From assembly GCF_021729075.1 (NCBI RefSeq), contig NZ_JAJSAQ010000001.1:629997-693996 (forward strand): 64,000 nt of DNA, in the 5' to 3' direction. Shown here one piece after another: positions 10,699-19,210 of this stretch. Made by a program: the position numbers and the translations under genes. Positions within the stretch are counted from its first letter, which is position 1; the number at the start of each line of letters is the position of its first letter. Source of the DNA: Microbulbifer guangxiensis (GTDB taxonomy: Bacteria > Pseudomonadota > Gammaproteobacteria > Pseudomonadales > Cellvibrionaceae). A model generated the notes under the pieces. It searched no databases. It was not told the origin of the DNA and saw only the letters and a program-made list of their open reading frames with translations.

Positions 10699-11373
10699 AT
10701 GAAAGCAGTTTTATTCGACCTCGACGGCACGCTGTTCGATACCGCACCTGATTTTATCGTGGTCCTGAACCAGTTGCGCCACCAGGAGCAGTTACCGCCC
10801 CTCCCCGGTGAGGCCATCCGCGCCGTGGTATCCAATGGTGCCAGAGCGATGGTCCGGCTGGCCTTCGGCCGCGACGAGGGCGACCCGGGTTTCGATGGCC
10901 TGCGCCAGCGTTTTCTGGACCTCTACCTGGCGCACCTGGCGGAACACACCGTGCCGTTCCCCGGCATCGAAGAACTATTACGACAGCTGGCCGCCCACGA
11001 TATCGCCTGGGGGGTAGTCACCAACAAACCCGCCGCCTATACGATCCCGCTGATGCGGGCGTTTTCCCAATTTCCCGAACCCGGCGCCATTGTCTGCCCG
11101 GACGATGTGGAGAATCGCAAACCCCACCCGGAACCGATTTACCTCGCCTGCTCACGCATCGGCTGCACACCGGCCGAGGCCGTTTATGTGGGCGACCATG
11201 AGCGGGATATTGAAGCCGGCAAGGCGGCGGGCATGCCGACCATTGCCTGCAGTTATGGCTATATCGATGCCGGCGACAGCGCGGCCAACTGGAATGCGGA
11301 TCACCTGGTGGGCAGCGCCGACGAGATCTGGCCACTGCTGGAGCAACATTACCTGTCGGATCGCAACGGCTAA
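10699..11373 (+). CDS. mupP: HAD-family phosphatase, probable N-acetylmuramic acid 6-phosphate phosphatase MupP
   Basis: HAD hydrolase of 224 residues with the nucleophile motif LFDLDGTLFDTAPD, motif II (VVTNKP) and the motif III/IV end (KPHPEP ... VYVGDHERDIEAGKAAGM). By motifs alone it could be called phosphoglycolate phosphatase (gph). Its place directly between ubiG and yciK matches Pseudomonas mupP, which acts in peptidoglycan sugar recycling to UDP-MurNAc, so I favour that name. The start has a GGAAG ribosome site. Confidence 0.85.
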   Translation: MKAVLFDLDGTLFDTAPDFIVVLNQLRHQEQLPPLPGEAIRAVVSNGARAMVRLAFGRDEGDPGFDGLRQRFLDLYLAHLAEHTVPFPGIEELLRQLAAHDIAWGVVTNKPAAYTIPLMRAFSQFPEPGAIVCPDDVENRKPHPEPIYLACSRIGCTPAEAVYVGDHERDIEAGKAAGMPTIACSYGYIDAGDSAANWNADHLVGSADEIWPLLEQHYLSDRNG

Positions 11374-11434
11374 CCCGGGCCCGGGGTGAACCGCTGCCTG
11401 ATAACCAGAAAATTACGGAACAAGAAGGAATCCC

Positions 11435-12190
11435 ATGTCTGAGACCATTGGCAACTACAGCCCTGCCCCGGACCTGCTCAAGGACAAGGTCATTCTGGTG
11501 ACTGGCGCGGGCGATGGCATCGGGCGTATCGCGGCCAGGACATTTGCCGCACACGGGGCCACCGTCATCCTGCTGGGACGGACCACCGCCAAACTGGAGG
11601 CGGTATACGACGAGATCGAGGAAGCCGGAGGCCCCCAACCGGCCATTTTCCCAATGGACCTCAATGAGGCCAGGATCGAGACCTTCGAACACTTTGCTGA
11701 GGCCGTAGACCAGGAGTTCGGCCGGCTCGACGGCATCCTGCACAACGCGAGCGTCCTCGGCCAGCGCACGCCCATCGTCAATTATCACTACGCCACCTGG
11801 GAACAGGTGATGCGCGTCAACGTCAATGCCGCTTTCGGGCTGACCAAGACGCTTTTGCCATTACTGGAGAAATCGGACGCGGGCTCCATCATCTTCACCG
11901 GCTCCGGTGTCGGCCTCAAGGGACGGGCTTTCTGGGGTGCTTATGCCGTCTCAAAGTTTGCCACCGAAGGTCTGATGCAGGTGCTGGCGGACGAGCTGGA
12001 TGGCGTTTCCAATATCCGCGTCAACAGTATCAATCCGGGCGCCACGCGCACCAACATGCGCGCGGCCGCCTATCCGGCGGAGGACCCCAACACCGTTACC
12101 CGTCCCCAGGACATAATGCCCACTTATCTCTATCTGATGGGGGATGACAGTCGCGGAGTCAGCGGCAAGCAGTTCAACGCGCAGGGCTAA
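11435..12190 (+). CDS. yciK: YciK-family short-chain dehydrogenase/reductase
   Basis: Rossmann-fold oxidoreductase of 251 residues. Cofactor motif VTGAGDGIGRIAARTFA; active-site region with the Ser in IIFTGSGVGLKGRAFWGAY followed by YAVSKFA, the YxxxK pair. The C-terminal DIMPTYLYLMGDDSRGVSG is typical of YciK. The natural substrate of the family is not established. It follows mupP by 61 bases with an AAGGA ribosome site and probably ends the operon. Confidence 0.9.
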   Translation: MSETIGNYSPAPDLLKDKVILVTGAGDGIGRIAARTFAAHGATVILLGRTTAKLEAVYDEIEEAGGPQPAIFPMDLNEARIETFEHFAEAVDQEFGRLDGILHNASVLGQRTPIVNYHYATWEQVMRVNVNAAFGLTKTLLPLLEKSDAGSIIFTGSGVGLKGRAFWGAYAVSKFATEGLMQVLADELDGVSNIRVNSINPGATRTNMRAAAYPAEDPNTVTRPQDIMPTYLYLMGDDSRGVSGKQFNAQG

Positions 12191-12201
12191 GTCGCGCCCC
12201 G

Positions 12202-12585
12202 TCAGGGTTCACGAATTTCTGTTCTCCATGGCGGGTTGCGGCGATCCTCGCCGGCCCAGTAGAGCTTTACCTTGTTGCCACTGGGGTCATGGAGCACCGC
12301 CTCCCGCCAGCGCCAACGCATATCCTGCGGAAGCTGGGCAAACTCGATCCCCCGCTCTTGCAGTAACTGCACCAGCTCATCGAGTGCCTCGTGCTCGAAA
12401 TAGATCACCGCACCATTGTGGAACTCCCCTTCACTCAGCTGCAGGGAGAAAGTCCCATCGCCATCGGGGCACTCGAAACGGGCGTAGTGGGGAGTATCGA
12501 CGATCTGGACAAATCCCAGCCGTCGGTAGAAAGCTGTGGCCTCCGCCATATCCCGCACGGGAAGGGTTACCTGGTTCAGGTTCAC
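12202..12585 (-). CDS. VOC-superfamily (glyoxalase/bleomycin-resistance-like) protein
   Basis: Small metal-type VOC protein of about 127 residues with a single pair of beta-alpha-beta-beta-beta modules (LNQVTLPVRDMAEATAFYRR at the start, MRWRWREAVLHDPSGNKVKL near the end). The substrate is unknown. The frame is open to ATG 12621, but GTG 12585 is the better start: AGGAG lies 7 bases upstream and the translation begins directly with the conserved first strand. It stands alone between converging yciK and a terminator at 12631-12660. Confidence 0.75.
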   Translation of the reverse strand: MNLNQVTLPVRDMAEATAFYRRLGFVQIVDTPHYARFECPDGDGTFSLQLSEGEFHNGAVIYFEHEALDELVQLLQERGIEFAQLPQDMRWRWREAVLHDPSGNKVKLYWAGEDRRNPPWRTEIREP

Positions 12586-12630
12586 GGAAACGCTCCTAGC
12601 CACTGCAAGCCGGCCTGGCAACAGCCGGAC

Positions 12631-12660
12631 AAAAAAATACCCGGGCTCTGCCCGGGTATT
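12631..12660 (-). terminator. Rho-independent terminator
   Basis: A perfect 10-bp stem (12636-12645 with 12651-12660) with a CTCTG loop. On the minus strand it runs into seven T. It closes the acidic repeat protein gene at 12681-13055. Confidence 0.85.
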
Positions 12661-12680
12661 GCGATCAAACCGGAAGGGGT

Positions 12681-13055
12681 TTACTCATCGCTGTGATCGA
12701 TCGCCTCTTCGGTCTCATCGGCGACCTCTTCCGCTACTTCCTCGGCCTCATCTGCCACGGTGTCCATCGCCTCTTCGGCAGAATCCATGACTTCGTCAGC
12801 AGCCTCTTCAGCGGTCTCCATCATGTGCTCCGGGGCATCGGCGAACACGTCACCTTCACTGGGCATCATTTCCGCATTTTTGGCTGTAACAACGGCTTCT
12901 TCAGCGGCCTCTTCCACTGCCGTACCGGCCTCTTCCACTGCGGACTGGACTTCCGCGGCGATTTCGGCTTCGGCGCCCGCGGGCTCCATGTTCTGGTAGT
13001 AGAGGTAACCACCGATTGCGGCGATCACGATTGCGGGAATAATGATTTTTTTCAT
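12681..13055 (-). CDS. Membrane-anchored acidic repeat protein, function unknown
   Basis: 124 residues. Residues 2-19 form one hydrophobic segment (KKIIIPAIVIAAIGGYLYY), either a signal anchor or an uncleaved signal. The rest is extremely acidic and alanine/valine-rich, built of irregular repeats of the type EEAxxxVxEEA, and should be helical, possibly coiled-coil. It has almost no Lys or Arg after the anchor. ATG 13055 has a G-rich ribosome site upstream. I do not recognise a family. It has its own terminator and no obvious operon partner. Confidence 0.8.
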   Translation of the reverse strand: MKKIIIPAIVIAAIGGYLYYQNMEPAGAEAEIAAEVQSAVEEAGTAVEEAAEEAVVTAKNAEMMPSEGDVFADAPEHMMETAEEAADEVMDSAEEAMDTVADEAEEVAEEVADETEEAIDHSDE

Positions 13056-13210
13056 TTTCCAACCCCTGAAAGTGTGGATTTATGGTTATAAGAGGGGATT
13101 ATTGTTCCACGGCCGCGGGGTGTAAAAACGTGAATGCCCGCACGTTTTCATTTGTCCGCCGCCCGGCACTGAGGCAAAATCACATCAACTCGTTACAACA
13201 AACTGTCAAT

Positions 13211-13630
13211 ATGCGAAAAACTATATTTCTTTCACTGTTACTGCTGGCAACCAGTGCCAGCGCGGATTCCCTCACCAAGCAGATGCGTGGGTGTGCGTCG
13301 ATCCAGTCTGATAAAGAGCGTCTCGGCTGTTACGATGCACTGAGCAAGAGCCTCGATGAACGTGCGGAACAGAATTTCGGCCAGGAACAGAAGCGCATCG
13401 TCGAAGAGGCCCCGGAGCAGATCACGGCCCAGATTTCAGAAGTTCAGGAAGGCGCGTACGGCAAAGCCATCATCACACTGGACAACGGCCAGGTTTGGCG
13501 CCAGAACGACAGCGGCCGGGTTCGCTGGAGCGCCGGTGACAGGATTGTCGTAGAGCGCGGCCTATTTGGTTCCTTCTTTATGAAACCCGCCCAGGGCGGA
13601 CGCAAGATCCGGGTGAAGCGCGAGCGCTGA
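13211..13630 (+). CDS. Secreted small protein with CxxIxxDxxRLxCYD motif, function unknown
   Basis: 139 residues starting with a clear signal peptide (MRKTIFLSLLLLATSASA, cleavage after ASA). The mature N-terminus has CASIQSDKERLGCYD, a two-cysteine motif seen in several gammaproteobacterial periplasmic proteins, including VasI-like type VI accessory proteins. No other type VI gene is present here. The C-terminal half (ITLDNGQVWRQ ... GDRIVVERGLFGSFFMK) looks like a small beta-barrel. The upstream in-frame extension is ignored because it lacks a signal peptide and a good ribosome site. Confidence 0.8.
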   Translation: MRKTIFLSLLLLATSASADSLTKQMRGCASIQSDKERLGCYDALSKSLDERAEQNFGQEQKRIVEEAPEQITAQISEVQEGAYGKAIITLDNGQVWRQNDSGRVRWSAGDRIVVERGLFGSFFMKPAQGGRKIRVKRER

Positions 13631-13726
13631 ACCACTCTACTCGCTGCGACTGACTTACCGCTGACGCGGAGCCCGCACTAAGCTGGATTCCAGTGGGTCC
13701 CGGCCCGCGTCAACGGAGGTCGAGCT

Positions 13727-14419
13727 ATGCTTTTCAGCTGCGCAACCCCAGCTTCTGCCCGGGGAAAGCGATCAGGGCGCCTGCGACAGCTTCTCGCTCT
13801 GATTACAGCACCTACTCTCGCCCTGTTCGCCGGCCTGGCGCTGGCCCAGCAAACCCTGCCGCTCTCTGCCTCCTCCGACATCCACTGGCGGGTCTATCGG
13901 AGCGGGCCCATGGCTCACCTGGGGCATAGCCACGTTATCCGCGCTGCAGCCATCCGCGGCACCGTCACCCTCCGCGAGTCACCCCAACACTCGCAATTCC
14001 TGCTGGAGATTCCCGTCCATCGACTGGAGGTGGATCCGCCCGCTTTGCGCAGGCGCTATGGCGTCGAGTTTTCCTCGAAGCTGAGCCAGGCGGATATCGC
14101 CGGCACCCGGGCCAATATGCTCGGCCAGAGCCTGTTGCAGGCAGACCGCTTTCCGGTCATTCGAATGACCGGCGAGGCGCCATTGAAGGACACGCCCGAA
14201 CCGCAGCAGATGCTGATCGCGGCCGAGCTGCAATTGCGCGGGCGAACCATTGCCCTGCGGCTGCCAGCGACAGTGACCCTCACCGCGACAGGAGTTCGCG
14301 CCAGTGGAAATTTCACGCTGTCCCACCGGCAACTGGGCCTGAAGCCCTTCAGCGCGGCTCTCGGGACCCTGAAAGTGGCGGAGCGTATCGACTTTACCTT
14401 TGATATCCAGACGAAGTGA
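13727..14419 (+). CDS. YceI-family secreted lipocalin-like protein
   Basis: 230 residues with an N-terminal hydrophobic stretch ending in LALAQQ, so probably exported. The body matches the YceI fold, an eight-stranded lipocalin-like barrel that binds polyisoprenoid or other amphiphiles in known members: HSHVIRAAAIRGTVTLRE, then DRFPVIRMTGEAP, then LQLRGRTIALRLP and ASGNFTLSHRQLGLKPFSA. The ligand here is unknown. The N-terminus before the signal region is long, and a later start is possible. Confidence 0.82.
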   Translation: MLFSCATPASARGKRSGRLRQLLALITAPTLALFAGLALAQQTLPLSASSDIHWRVYRSGPMAHLGHSHVIRAAAIRGTVTLRESPQHSQFLLEIPVHRLEVDPPALRRRYGVEFSSKLSQADIAGTRANMLGQSLLQADRFPVIRMTGEAPLKDTPEPQQMLIAAELQLRGRTIALRLPATVTLTATGVRASGNFTLSHRQLGLKPFSAALGTLKVAERIDFTFDIQTK

Positions 14420-14429
14420 CCAGCCCGCC

Positions 14430-14464
14430 AAAGCCGGTTCCGACATTTCGGCCAACCCGGCTTT
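14430..14464 (+). repeat. Inverted repeat after the YceI gene, possible weak terminator
   Basis: An 8-bp stem (AAAGCCGG 14430-14437 with CCGGCTTT 14457-14464), extendable with a bulge. The 3' arm ends in TTT but there is no longer T run, so termination is uncertain. Confidence 0.35.
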
Positions 14465-14678
14465 CATCGCGGACGCAAAGGCTCTACGCCGGGTGAATGC
14501 CCCGGTGTAGGGGGACGATTTCCCTGAAAGGCGACACCCCTCAGTCACCTTTTTGGCGGCGCGAATTTCTACCCTCACCTATAGTCAAAAAGAAAGAGAC
14601 GCCAAGCAAAGCGGCCCGGCCGTTGTGCGTGGCGATGATGTACTCAACAGAAGGTGTACTCAGTTGTCCCGAGAAAGT

Positions 14679-15800
14679 ATGTACTCAAGGGATGAAGCAT
14701 GGCTGAAGGACACAGGCGAACTGGCTTCCGGCGGCGATTCCGACAAGGCACTTGCGGATAGCGAACCGGAAACTGAACAGGTACAGGAAGCGGCTGAATC
14801 AGTCGCGGATTCCGGCAGTACTCCGATGCAGAGCTACCTCAAGCATCTGTACCGGCTGGACTTGCTCACCCCAGAGGAGGAACAAACCACTACCAGCCTT
14901 CTTCGCGAGCTGGAAGACAAGATTATCGCCCTGCTGCAGAAGCGGGGGGTGGAGCTGGTCGACCTGCGCAGTGAAGGCGTAGAGCAGCGGGGCAGCACCG
15001 GTGCCTATGACCATGGCCTGATCATCGCCAGGGCGGAAGCCCTGCTCGATGCTGGCAAGATCTCGCAGCGCGACCGCACCGCGCTCAGGAGCCTGCTGCG
15101 GCGGTTCCAGGAGCAGCGCAAGAAGCTCATCCAGTGCAACCTGCGGCTGGTAATTGCGATTGCCAAGCGGTTCCGCAATCCGGCGGTGCCATTCATCGAC
15201 CTGATTCAGGAGGGTAACGTCGGCCTGATGAAGGCCATCGAGCGCTTCAAACCACAGATGGGCTACCGCTTCTCCACTTATGCCTACTGGTGGATACAAC
15301 AGGAAATCCAGCTGGCCCTGCGGCGCAATGACGACATCGTGCGCCAGCCGGCCAATGTGCAGGATGACCTGCGGGCAATTTACCGCGCCATCAGTGAGCT
15401 GCGTTCGAAGGGCTCCCCGGCCTCCGACGACAATGTTGCAGCCCAGTCGGGGCTCGACCTGGAGCGGGTGCAGAGCCTGCTCAAGTTGCCAGGGCCCACC
15501 GGCTCACTGGACGATCCCGTAGCCGAGGACCAGAGCAGCACAAAACTGGACTATGCACCCGCTGACGAGATCTACAACACCGACGAGCTGGTAACCAACC
15601 AGGAACTCGCCGAGCGCCTGCGGGAGGCGGTGGATCGACTGCCAGCACGTCAGCGCACTGTGCTCAACCTGCGCTACGGGCTGGTATCGGATCGGGACTG
15701 CTCCTTCCGGGTCATCGGTGAACAGCTGGGACTCAGTCAGGAGCGGGCCAGACAGCTGCACTCGGATGCCATCCGGCAATTGCGGCGACAGTGGCGCTAG
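14679..15800 (+). CDS. Sigma-70-family RNA polymerase sigma factor (group 2-like, divergent)
   Basis: About 373 residues. Region 1.2 is seen as MQSYLKHLYRLDLLTPEEE, regions 2.1-2.4 as NLRLVIAIAKRFRNPAVPFI ... DLIQEGNVGLMKAIERF ... RFSTYAYWWIQQEIQLAL, region 3 as DLRAIYRAISEL, and region 4.2 as RQRTVLNLRYGLVS ... IGEQLGLSQERARQLHSDA. It has all DNA- and core-binding regions but is neither RpoD nor a close RpoS (WWIQQEIQLAL rather than WWIRQTIERAI). A charged spacer of about 60 residues sits between regions 1.2 and 2.1. ATG 14679 was chosen; the frame is open to 14553. It lies 100 bases before the pagL-like gene. Confidence 0.85.
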   Translation: MYSRDEAWLKDTGELASGGDSDKALADSEPETEQVQEAAESVADSGSTPMQSYLKHLYRLDLLTPEEEQTTTSLLRELEDKIIALLQKRGVELVDLRSEGVEQRGSTGAYDHGLIIARAEALLDAGKISQRDRTALRSLLRRFQEQRKKLIQCNLRLVIAIAKRFRNPAVPFIDLIQEGNVGLMKAIERFKPQMGYRFSTYAYWWIQQEIQLALRRNDDIVRQPANVQDDLRAIYRAISELRSKGSPASDDNVAAQSGLDLERVQSLLKLPGPTGSLDDPVAEDQSSTKLDYAPADEIYNTDELVTNQELAERLREAVDRLPARQRTVLNLRYGLVSDRDCSFRVIGEQLGLSQERARQLHSDAIRQLRRQWR

Positions 15801-15855
15801 CCGGCGCCCTCGACCTGCCCGGCTGGACAGGCTTGCCAACTGGCGGCCAGGAACT

Positions 15856-15896
15856 AGGCTGTTATCTGTTTTCGCCCGAACAACAGATAACAGCCT
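15856..15896. repeat. Perfect 15-bp inverted repeat in front of the pagL-like gene
   Basis: The arms 15856-15870 and 15882-15896 are exact reverse complements, separated by 11 bases. The repeat ends 12 bases before the ATG at 15909 and follows the sigma-factor stop by 55 bases. No T run follows on either strand, so it is not a standard terminator. It may be an operator, or an RNA hairpin that controls pagL translation. Confidence 0.8.
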
Positions 15897-15908
15897 TCGT
15901 TGCCCGCC

Positions 15909-16454
15909 ATGCGCCTTTTATTGCTGCTGCTTGTTTACATTTCAATGACACCGGCCGAAGCCCGTGCAGAGCAGGAGGTAATCTTCAGCGCGGGTAAAGG
16001 CCTGGGGGATGCGCTCATCCAGCGGGACTCGATCGCAAGCGCCGAGATGGCCGGCATCAACTTTGCCACCAGCTTTGCCGAATTCCCCCTCACCTCTGGC
16101 CTGTGGCAATGGTGGGCACAGGGCAGCTATTCCCACCTGCGGCTGGACCATCGCGGCGAGCGCCAGAAACAGAATGTGTTTGAGCTCAAACCCGTCCTGC
16201 GCTGGTATCCACGTGCAAGGGCCGAAGGATTTTTTGGCGAGGCGGGCGTCGGTGCCGCCTATCTCAGCGACAAGCATTTCGGGGATATCGAGCTGACCAC
16301 CCATGGCAACTTCGCCCTGCATTTCGCCGCTGGCTACCGCCTCCACAGTGGTGCCGTGGCCTCCCTCAGGTACAGTCACTTCTCCAACGCCTATACCAAC
16401 ACGCCAAACCCCGGCTTCGACTTCGCATCGCTGAACTGGCATTTCAACTTCTGA
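15909..16454 (+). CDS. pagL: PagL-like lipid A 3-O-deacylase
   Basis: Outer-membrane beta-barrel enzyme of about 181 residues that would remove the 3-O acyl chain from lipid A. It has a signal peptide (MRLLLLLLVYISMTPAEARA), about eight amphipathic strands, and the signature LRYSHFSNAYTNTPNPG. This holds the active-site His and Ser of PagL. The third active-site position, Glu in Pseudomonas aeruginosa PagL, appears as Asp (NPGFD). ATG 15909 is used; an in-frame TTG at 15900 is also possible. There is no clear Shine-Dalgarno sequence between the 15-bp dyad and the start. Confidence 0.82.
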   Translation: MRLLLLLLVYISMTPAEARAEQEVIFSAGKGLGDALIQRDSIASAEMAGINFATSFAEFPLTSGLWQWWAQGSYSHLRLDHRGERQKQNVFELKPVLRWYPRARAEGFFGEAGVGAAYLSDKHFGDIELTTHGNFALHFAAGYRLHSGAVASLRYSHFSNAYTNTPNPGFDFASLNWHFNF

Positions 16455-16608
16455 GCCCGGCCACTGTCATCCGACAGTCACATTTTCATCAGACGGCTGT
16501 CATCAGTCATCGGCAACAATGCTTCCATAAAAAATCCGGCCAGGCGGGCTGAGCAGAAAACGGTTCACTCTTCCCGGGAGGGCAGTGAGCCGGTCATGGA
16601 ACTGATCA

Positions 16609-17652
16609 ATGATCGAACGAATTTGTCACCTGATTGCCAGTCGCGAGCAAGACAGTCTGGCCCGGCATGTAGCGGAACTTTCCGGCTGGCAGGCCCGTAA
16701 TACCGATGCGGACGTCGCCGTTATCGCCCACCCCCGCTATCGGGAGAGTCTGGATCCCGCCGTGCGCTTTCTGGCCCTCAATACCGACCACAACCGTCAC
16801 CACACCAACCTGATCTGGCGCCTGGCCAGCCATCTCAGAAGTGGTGGGTTCCAGATTGCTCACGGCCACGGGAGCAAGTCCGCACAACTCCTGGCTGCGG
16901 TGCAGAAGTATTCGGATGCCCGCCAGGTCATTACCCGGCATAACCTGCGCCACCCACGTGATAAATTGTCCAGTTCATTCGATGCCAGAATTGCCGTCAG
17001 CCACTCAGTAGTTGCCAGCTCCCGACTCCAATGGCATGTGATCCCCAATGGAATCCGCGTTAGCCCGGGTTCAGCTTTTAAAGTCGAGACTTCTCTCCCG
17101 ACCCGAGCGCGTATCATGTTCTCAGGCCGGCTGGTAAAGCTCTGCGGTCTCGACCATCTTCTCCGGGTACTTGTGGCGATGCCAGAGGTCGAGTTGATCG
17201 TGGAAGGGGACGGACCGGAGCGGGAAGCCCTGACATCACTGGTACAAGAGCTAAACCTCACCCAGCGAGTGCAATTCATTGGCGAACAGGATCCCGCCAA
17301 AAAATTTCTGTGCAGGGTCGACTTTATGGTCGTGACCAGTTGCACCGGTCAGCCCCCTTTCGACTGGATCGAGGCCCTGCTCCATGGGTGCCCGGTTATC
17401 ACCCCCAACACCGGAGACGCTGACCGCTATATCCCTGGGGATTTCCTGCTTGAGGATATTCATCCGCTATGCCTGGAACAGAAACTGCGCCATGCTCTGA
17501 GCGATCGCAACTCTCTCCGCACCCATTTTCGCGAAGGCTTCCAGCGTGCGGCCGCAGAGCTGACAGTGGAATCCATGGGCCAGGCCACCTGGGAGATCTA
17601 CGCCCAGGTATTGAGTGGCGCAGCAGAAAGCCATGCGGATTCTGGTTCCTAG
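16609..17652 (+). CDS. GT4-type glycosyltransferase
   Basis: 347 residues with the GT-B two-domain layout. The C-terminal nucleotide-sugar domain shows FSGRLVKLCGLDHLLRVL, LIVEGDGPEREAL, VQFIGEQD and the acidic EALLHGCPVITPNTGD, the place of the EX7E motif. No transmembrane segment, so probably peripheral at the inner membrane face. A GGA site lies 8 bases before the ATG. Donor and acceptor are unknown; with the converging GT4 gene at 17909 it probably acts on a surface glycan. Confidence 0.8.
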   Translation: MIERICHLIASREQDSLARHVAELSGWQARNTDADVAVIAHPRYRESLDPAVRFLALNTDHNRHHTNLIWRLASHLRSGGFQIAHGHGSKSAQLLAAVQKYSDARQVITRHNLRHPRDKLSSSFDARIAVSHSVVASSRLQWHVIPNGIRVSPGSAFKVETSLPTRARIMFSGRLVKLCGLDHLLRVLVAMPEVELIVEGDGPEREALTSLVQELNLTQRVQFIGEQDPAKKFLCRVDFMVVTSCTGQPPFDWIEALLHGCPVITPNTGDADRYIPGDFLLEDIHPLCLEQKLRHALSDRNSLRTHFREGFQRAAAELTVESMGQATWEIYAQVLSGAAESHADSGS

Positions 17653-17908
17653 CGACGCCCTCTTGCTCGGATAGGCGACGGTTACTGCTCTCGGCAAAAT
17701 GACCGGAACCGGCTGCTGCCCAGGCCACCCGGTCTTTCAGCAAATTTACTATCCACCGGGTTGCAGTGGGCTGCCGACGAAATCCTGCGGGCCTTCTACA
17801 ACCCGCGTATCCTCTGCCGGAAGGATGCGGGCCCGGAGACACTATCCGGGGAAGCACGCAGTATTCAAACTGCCCGGACAAAGCAAAAGTTATCGCAGCC
17901 CGCCGGGG

Positions 17909-19000
17909 TCACGCCCGGGAGTACAGCGCGAGCACCCGCTGCGACATATCCTCAATGCCAAGCCCCGTCGAGGTGACTGGCTCAGGGCGCTGAAGGATTT
18001 CGCTGCTTGCCTTCAATAATGCGTCCGTATCGCCGGCATCCACCAGTCCCTGCGGGAAGCACTGCTGCAACAATTCTGTCTGCCCACCAGACCGGTAGGC
18101 AATCACAGGACACCCCATGGCCAGCGCCTCTACCGCAACACGGTCATAGGCGGGCGGTGTTTCCTCCAGGCGATACGTAATACGGGCGCTGGCATACAGC
18201 TCGCGCATATCCCGTCGAGGCCCCATGAACAACACCTTGTCGCTGAGACCGAGATCCAGCGCCAACCGCTCCAGGTTCCGTGCAAACTTCGCGGAACCCG
18301 GCGGCACTTCGCCCACGATCAGGCCAAACACATCATCACGTTGCAGGCTGAGCGCAGACAACAGTTGCAGGAACTCCCGGTGGCCATGCCCCGGGGCCAG
18401 GGCTGCAGGCATCAACAGCCAGTTCCTGCCTTCCAGTTGGGGAAAGTCATTCAACAACCGCTGGTGCCAGTAGCCCGAAACCGGTGCAGTGCGATCAAAC
18501 TCCCGGGTGTTCACTCCGGCCGGTACTACCTCCGGCTTGCAGGCCAGTTTGCGGCTGAATTCCTGACGCAGCTTTTCTGCAGCGAAAGCGGAAACCGCCG
18601 TGACCTGCTGCCCGACGGCCATGATGCTGTTGAAGAGCCCTCTTCCATACAGTCGATGGACAGAAGTAATGAAGCGGGGTCGCCGCTCTTCCGGCAATCC
18701 GCGGATTGCCAGCCACAGCAGCCAGGCGGGCAGTGGTGCACGGGCATGCACCACATCCACCTCGAGCTCCCGCAACAGCTTTCGCAACGGGCGCACCAAC
18801 CTGAGCGACCACAGGGAACGCCGGTGAAGGGGCATTTCCAGATGCCTCGAACCCCGCAACACCAGTCGATCGGTCAGCTCCCCCCCTGATGAGACAACGA
18901 TGGACTCGTGGCCAAGGCGCACCAACTCCTGTCCCAGGTCCAGGGTGGCACGTCCTTCCGGGGAGTAATCCATTTGCGGCACCGCCTGCAAAACCCGCAT
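17909..19000 (-). CDS. GT4-type glycosyltransferase
   Basis: About 363 residues, GT-B fold. The N-terminal domain opens with MRVLQAVPQMDYSPEGRAT (glycine-loop region). The C-terminal domain shows LMPAALAPGHGHREFLQLL, VLFMGPRRDMRELYASARI and AVEALAMGCPVIAYRSGGQ. ATG 19000 is preferred to the in-frame TTG 19012, because AAAGG lies 12 bases before the ATG but directly abuts the TTG. It converges with the other GT4 gene across a 256-base gap with no clear terminator. Acceptor unknown. Confidence 0.8.
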   Translation of the reverse strand: MRVLQAVPQMDYSPEGRATLDLGQELVRLGHESIVVSSGGELTDRLVLRGSRHLEMPLHRRSLWSLRLVRPLRKLLRELEVDVVHARAPLPAWLLWLAIRGLPEERRPRFITSVHRLYGRGLFNSIMAVGQQVTAVSAFAAEKLRQEFSRKLACKPEVVPAGVNTREFDRTAPVSGYWHQRLLNDFPQLEGRNWLLMPAALAPGHGHREFLQLLSALSLQRDDVFGLIVGEVPPGSAKFARNLERLALDLGLSDKVLFMGPRRDMRELYASARITYRLEETPPAYDRVAVEALAMGCPVIAYRSGGQTELLQQCFPQGLVDAGDTDALLKASSEILQRPEPVTSTGLGIEDMSQRVLALYSRA

Positions 19001-19210
19001 GATACTGTTCAACCTTTGTACTTATTTTTTTCATGACTTGCTACGGGCAATATTCTGCGCCATTGATCGAATTCTGCCGAGCCCTGCACCACATTTTTTC
19101 AACTTACCCGCAAATAGGGACCGCCCATGCTCGCTGTGTCGGACACTCGGGCGTAAGATGAGCCCCGGAGAGAAACAAAAGTCAGTTCCGGGATAAACAG
19201 GAGATCCGCC

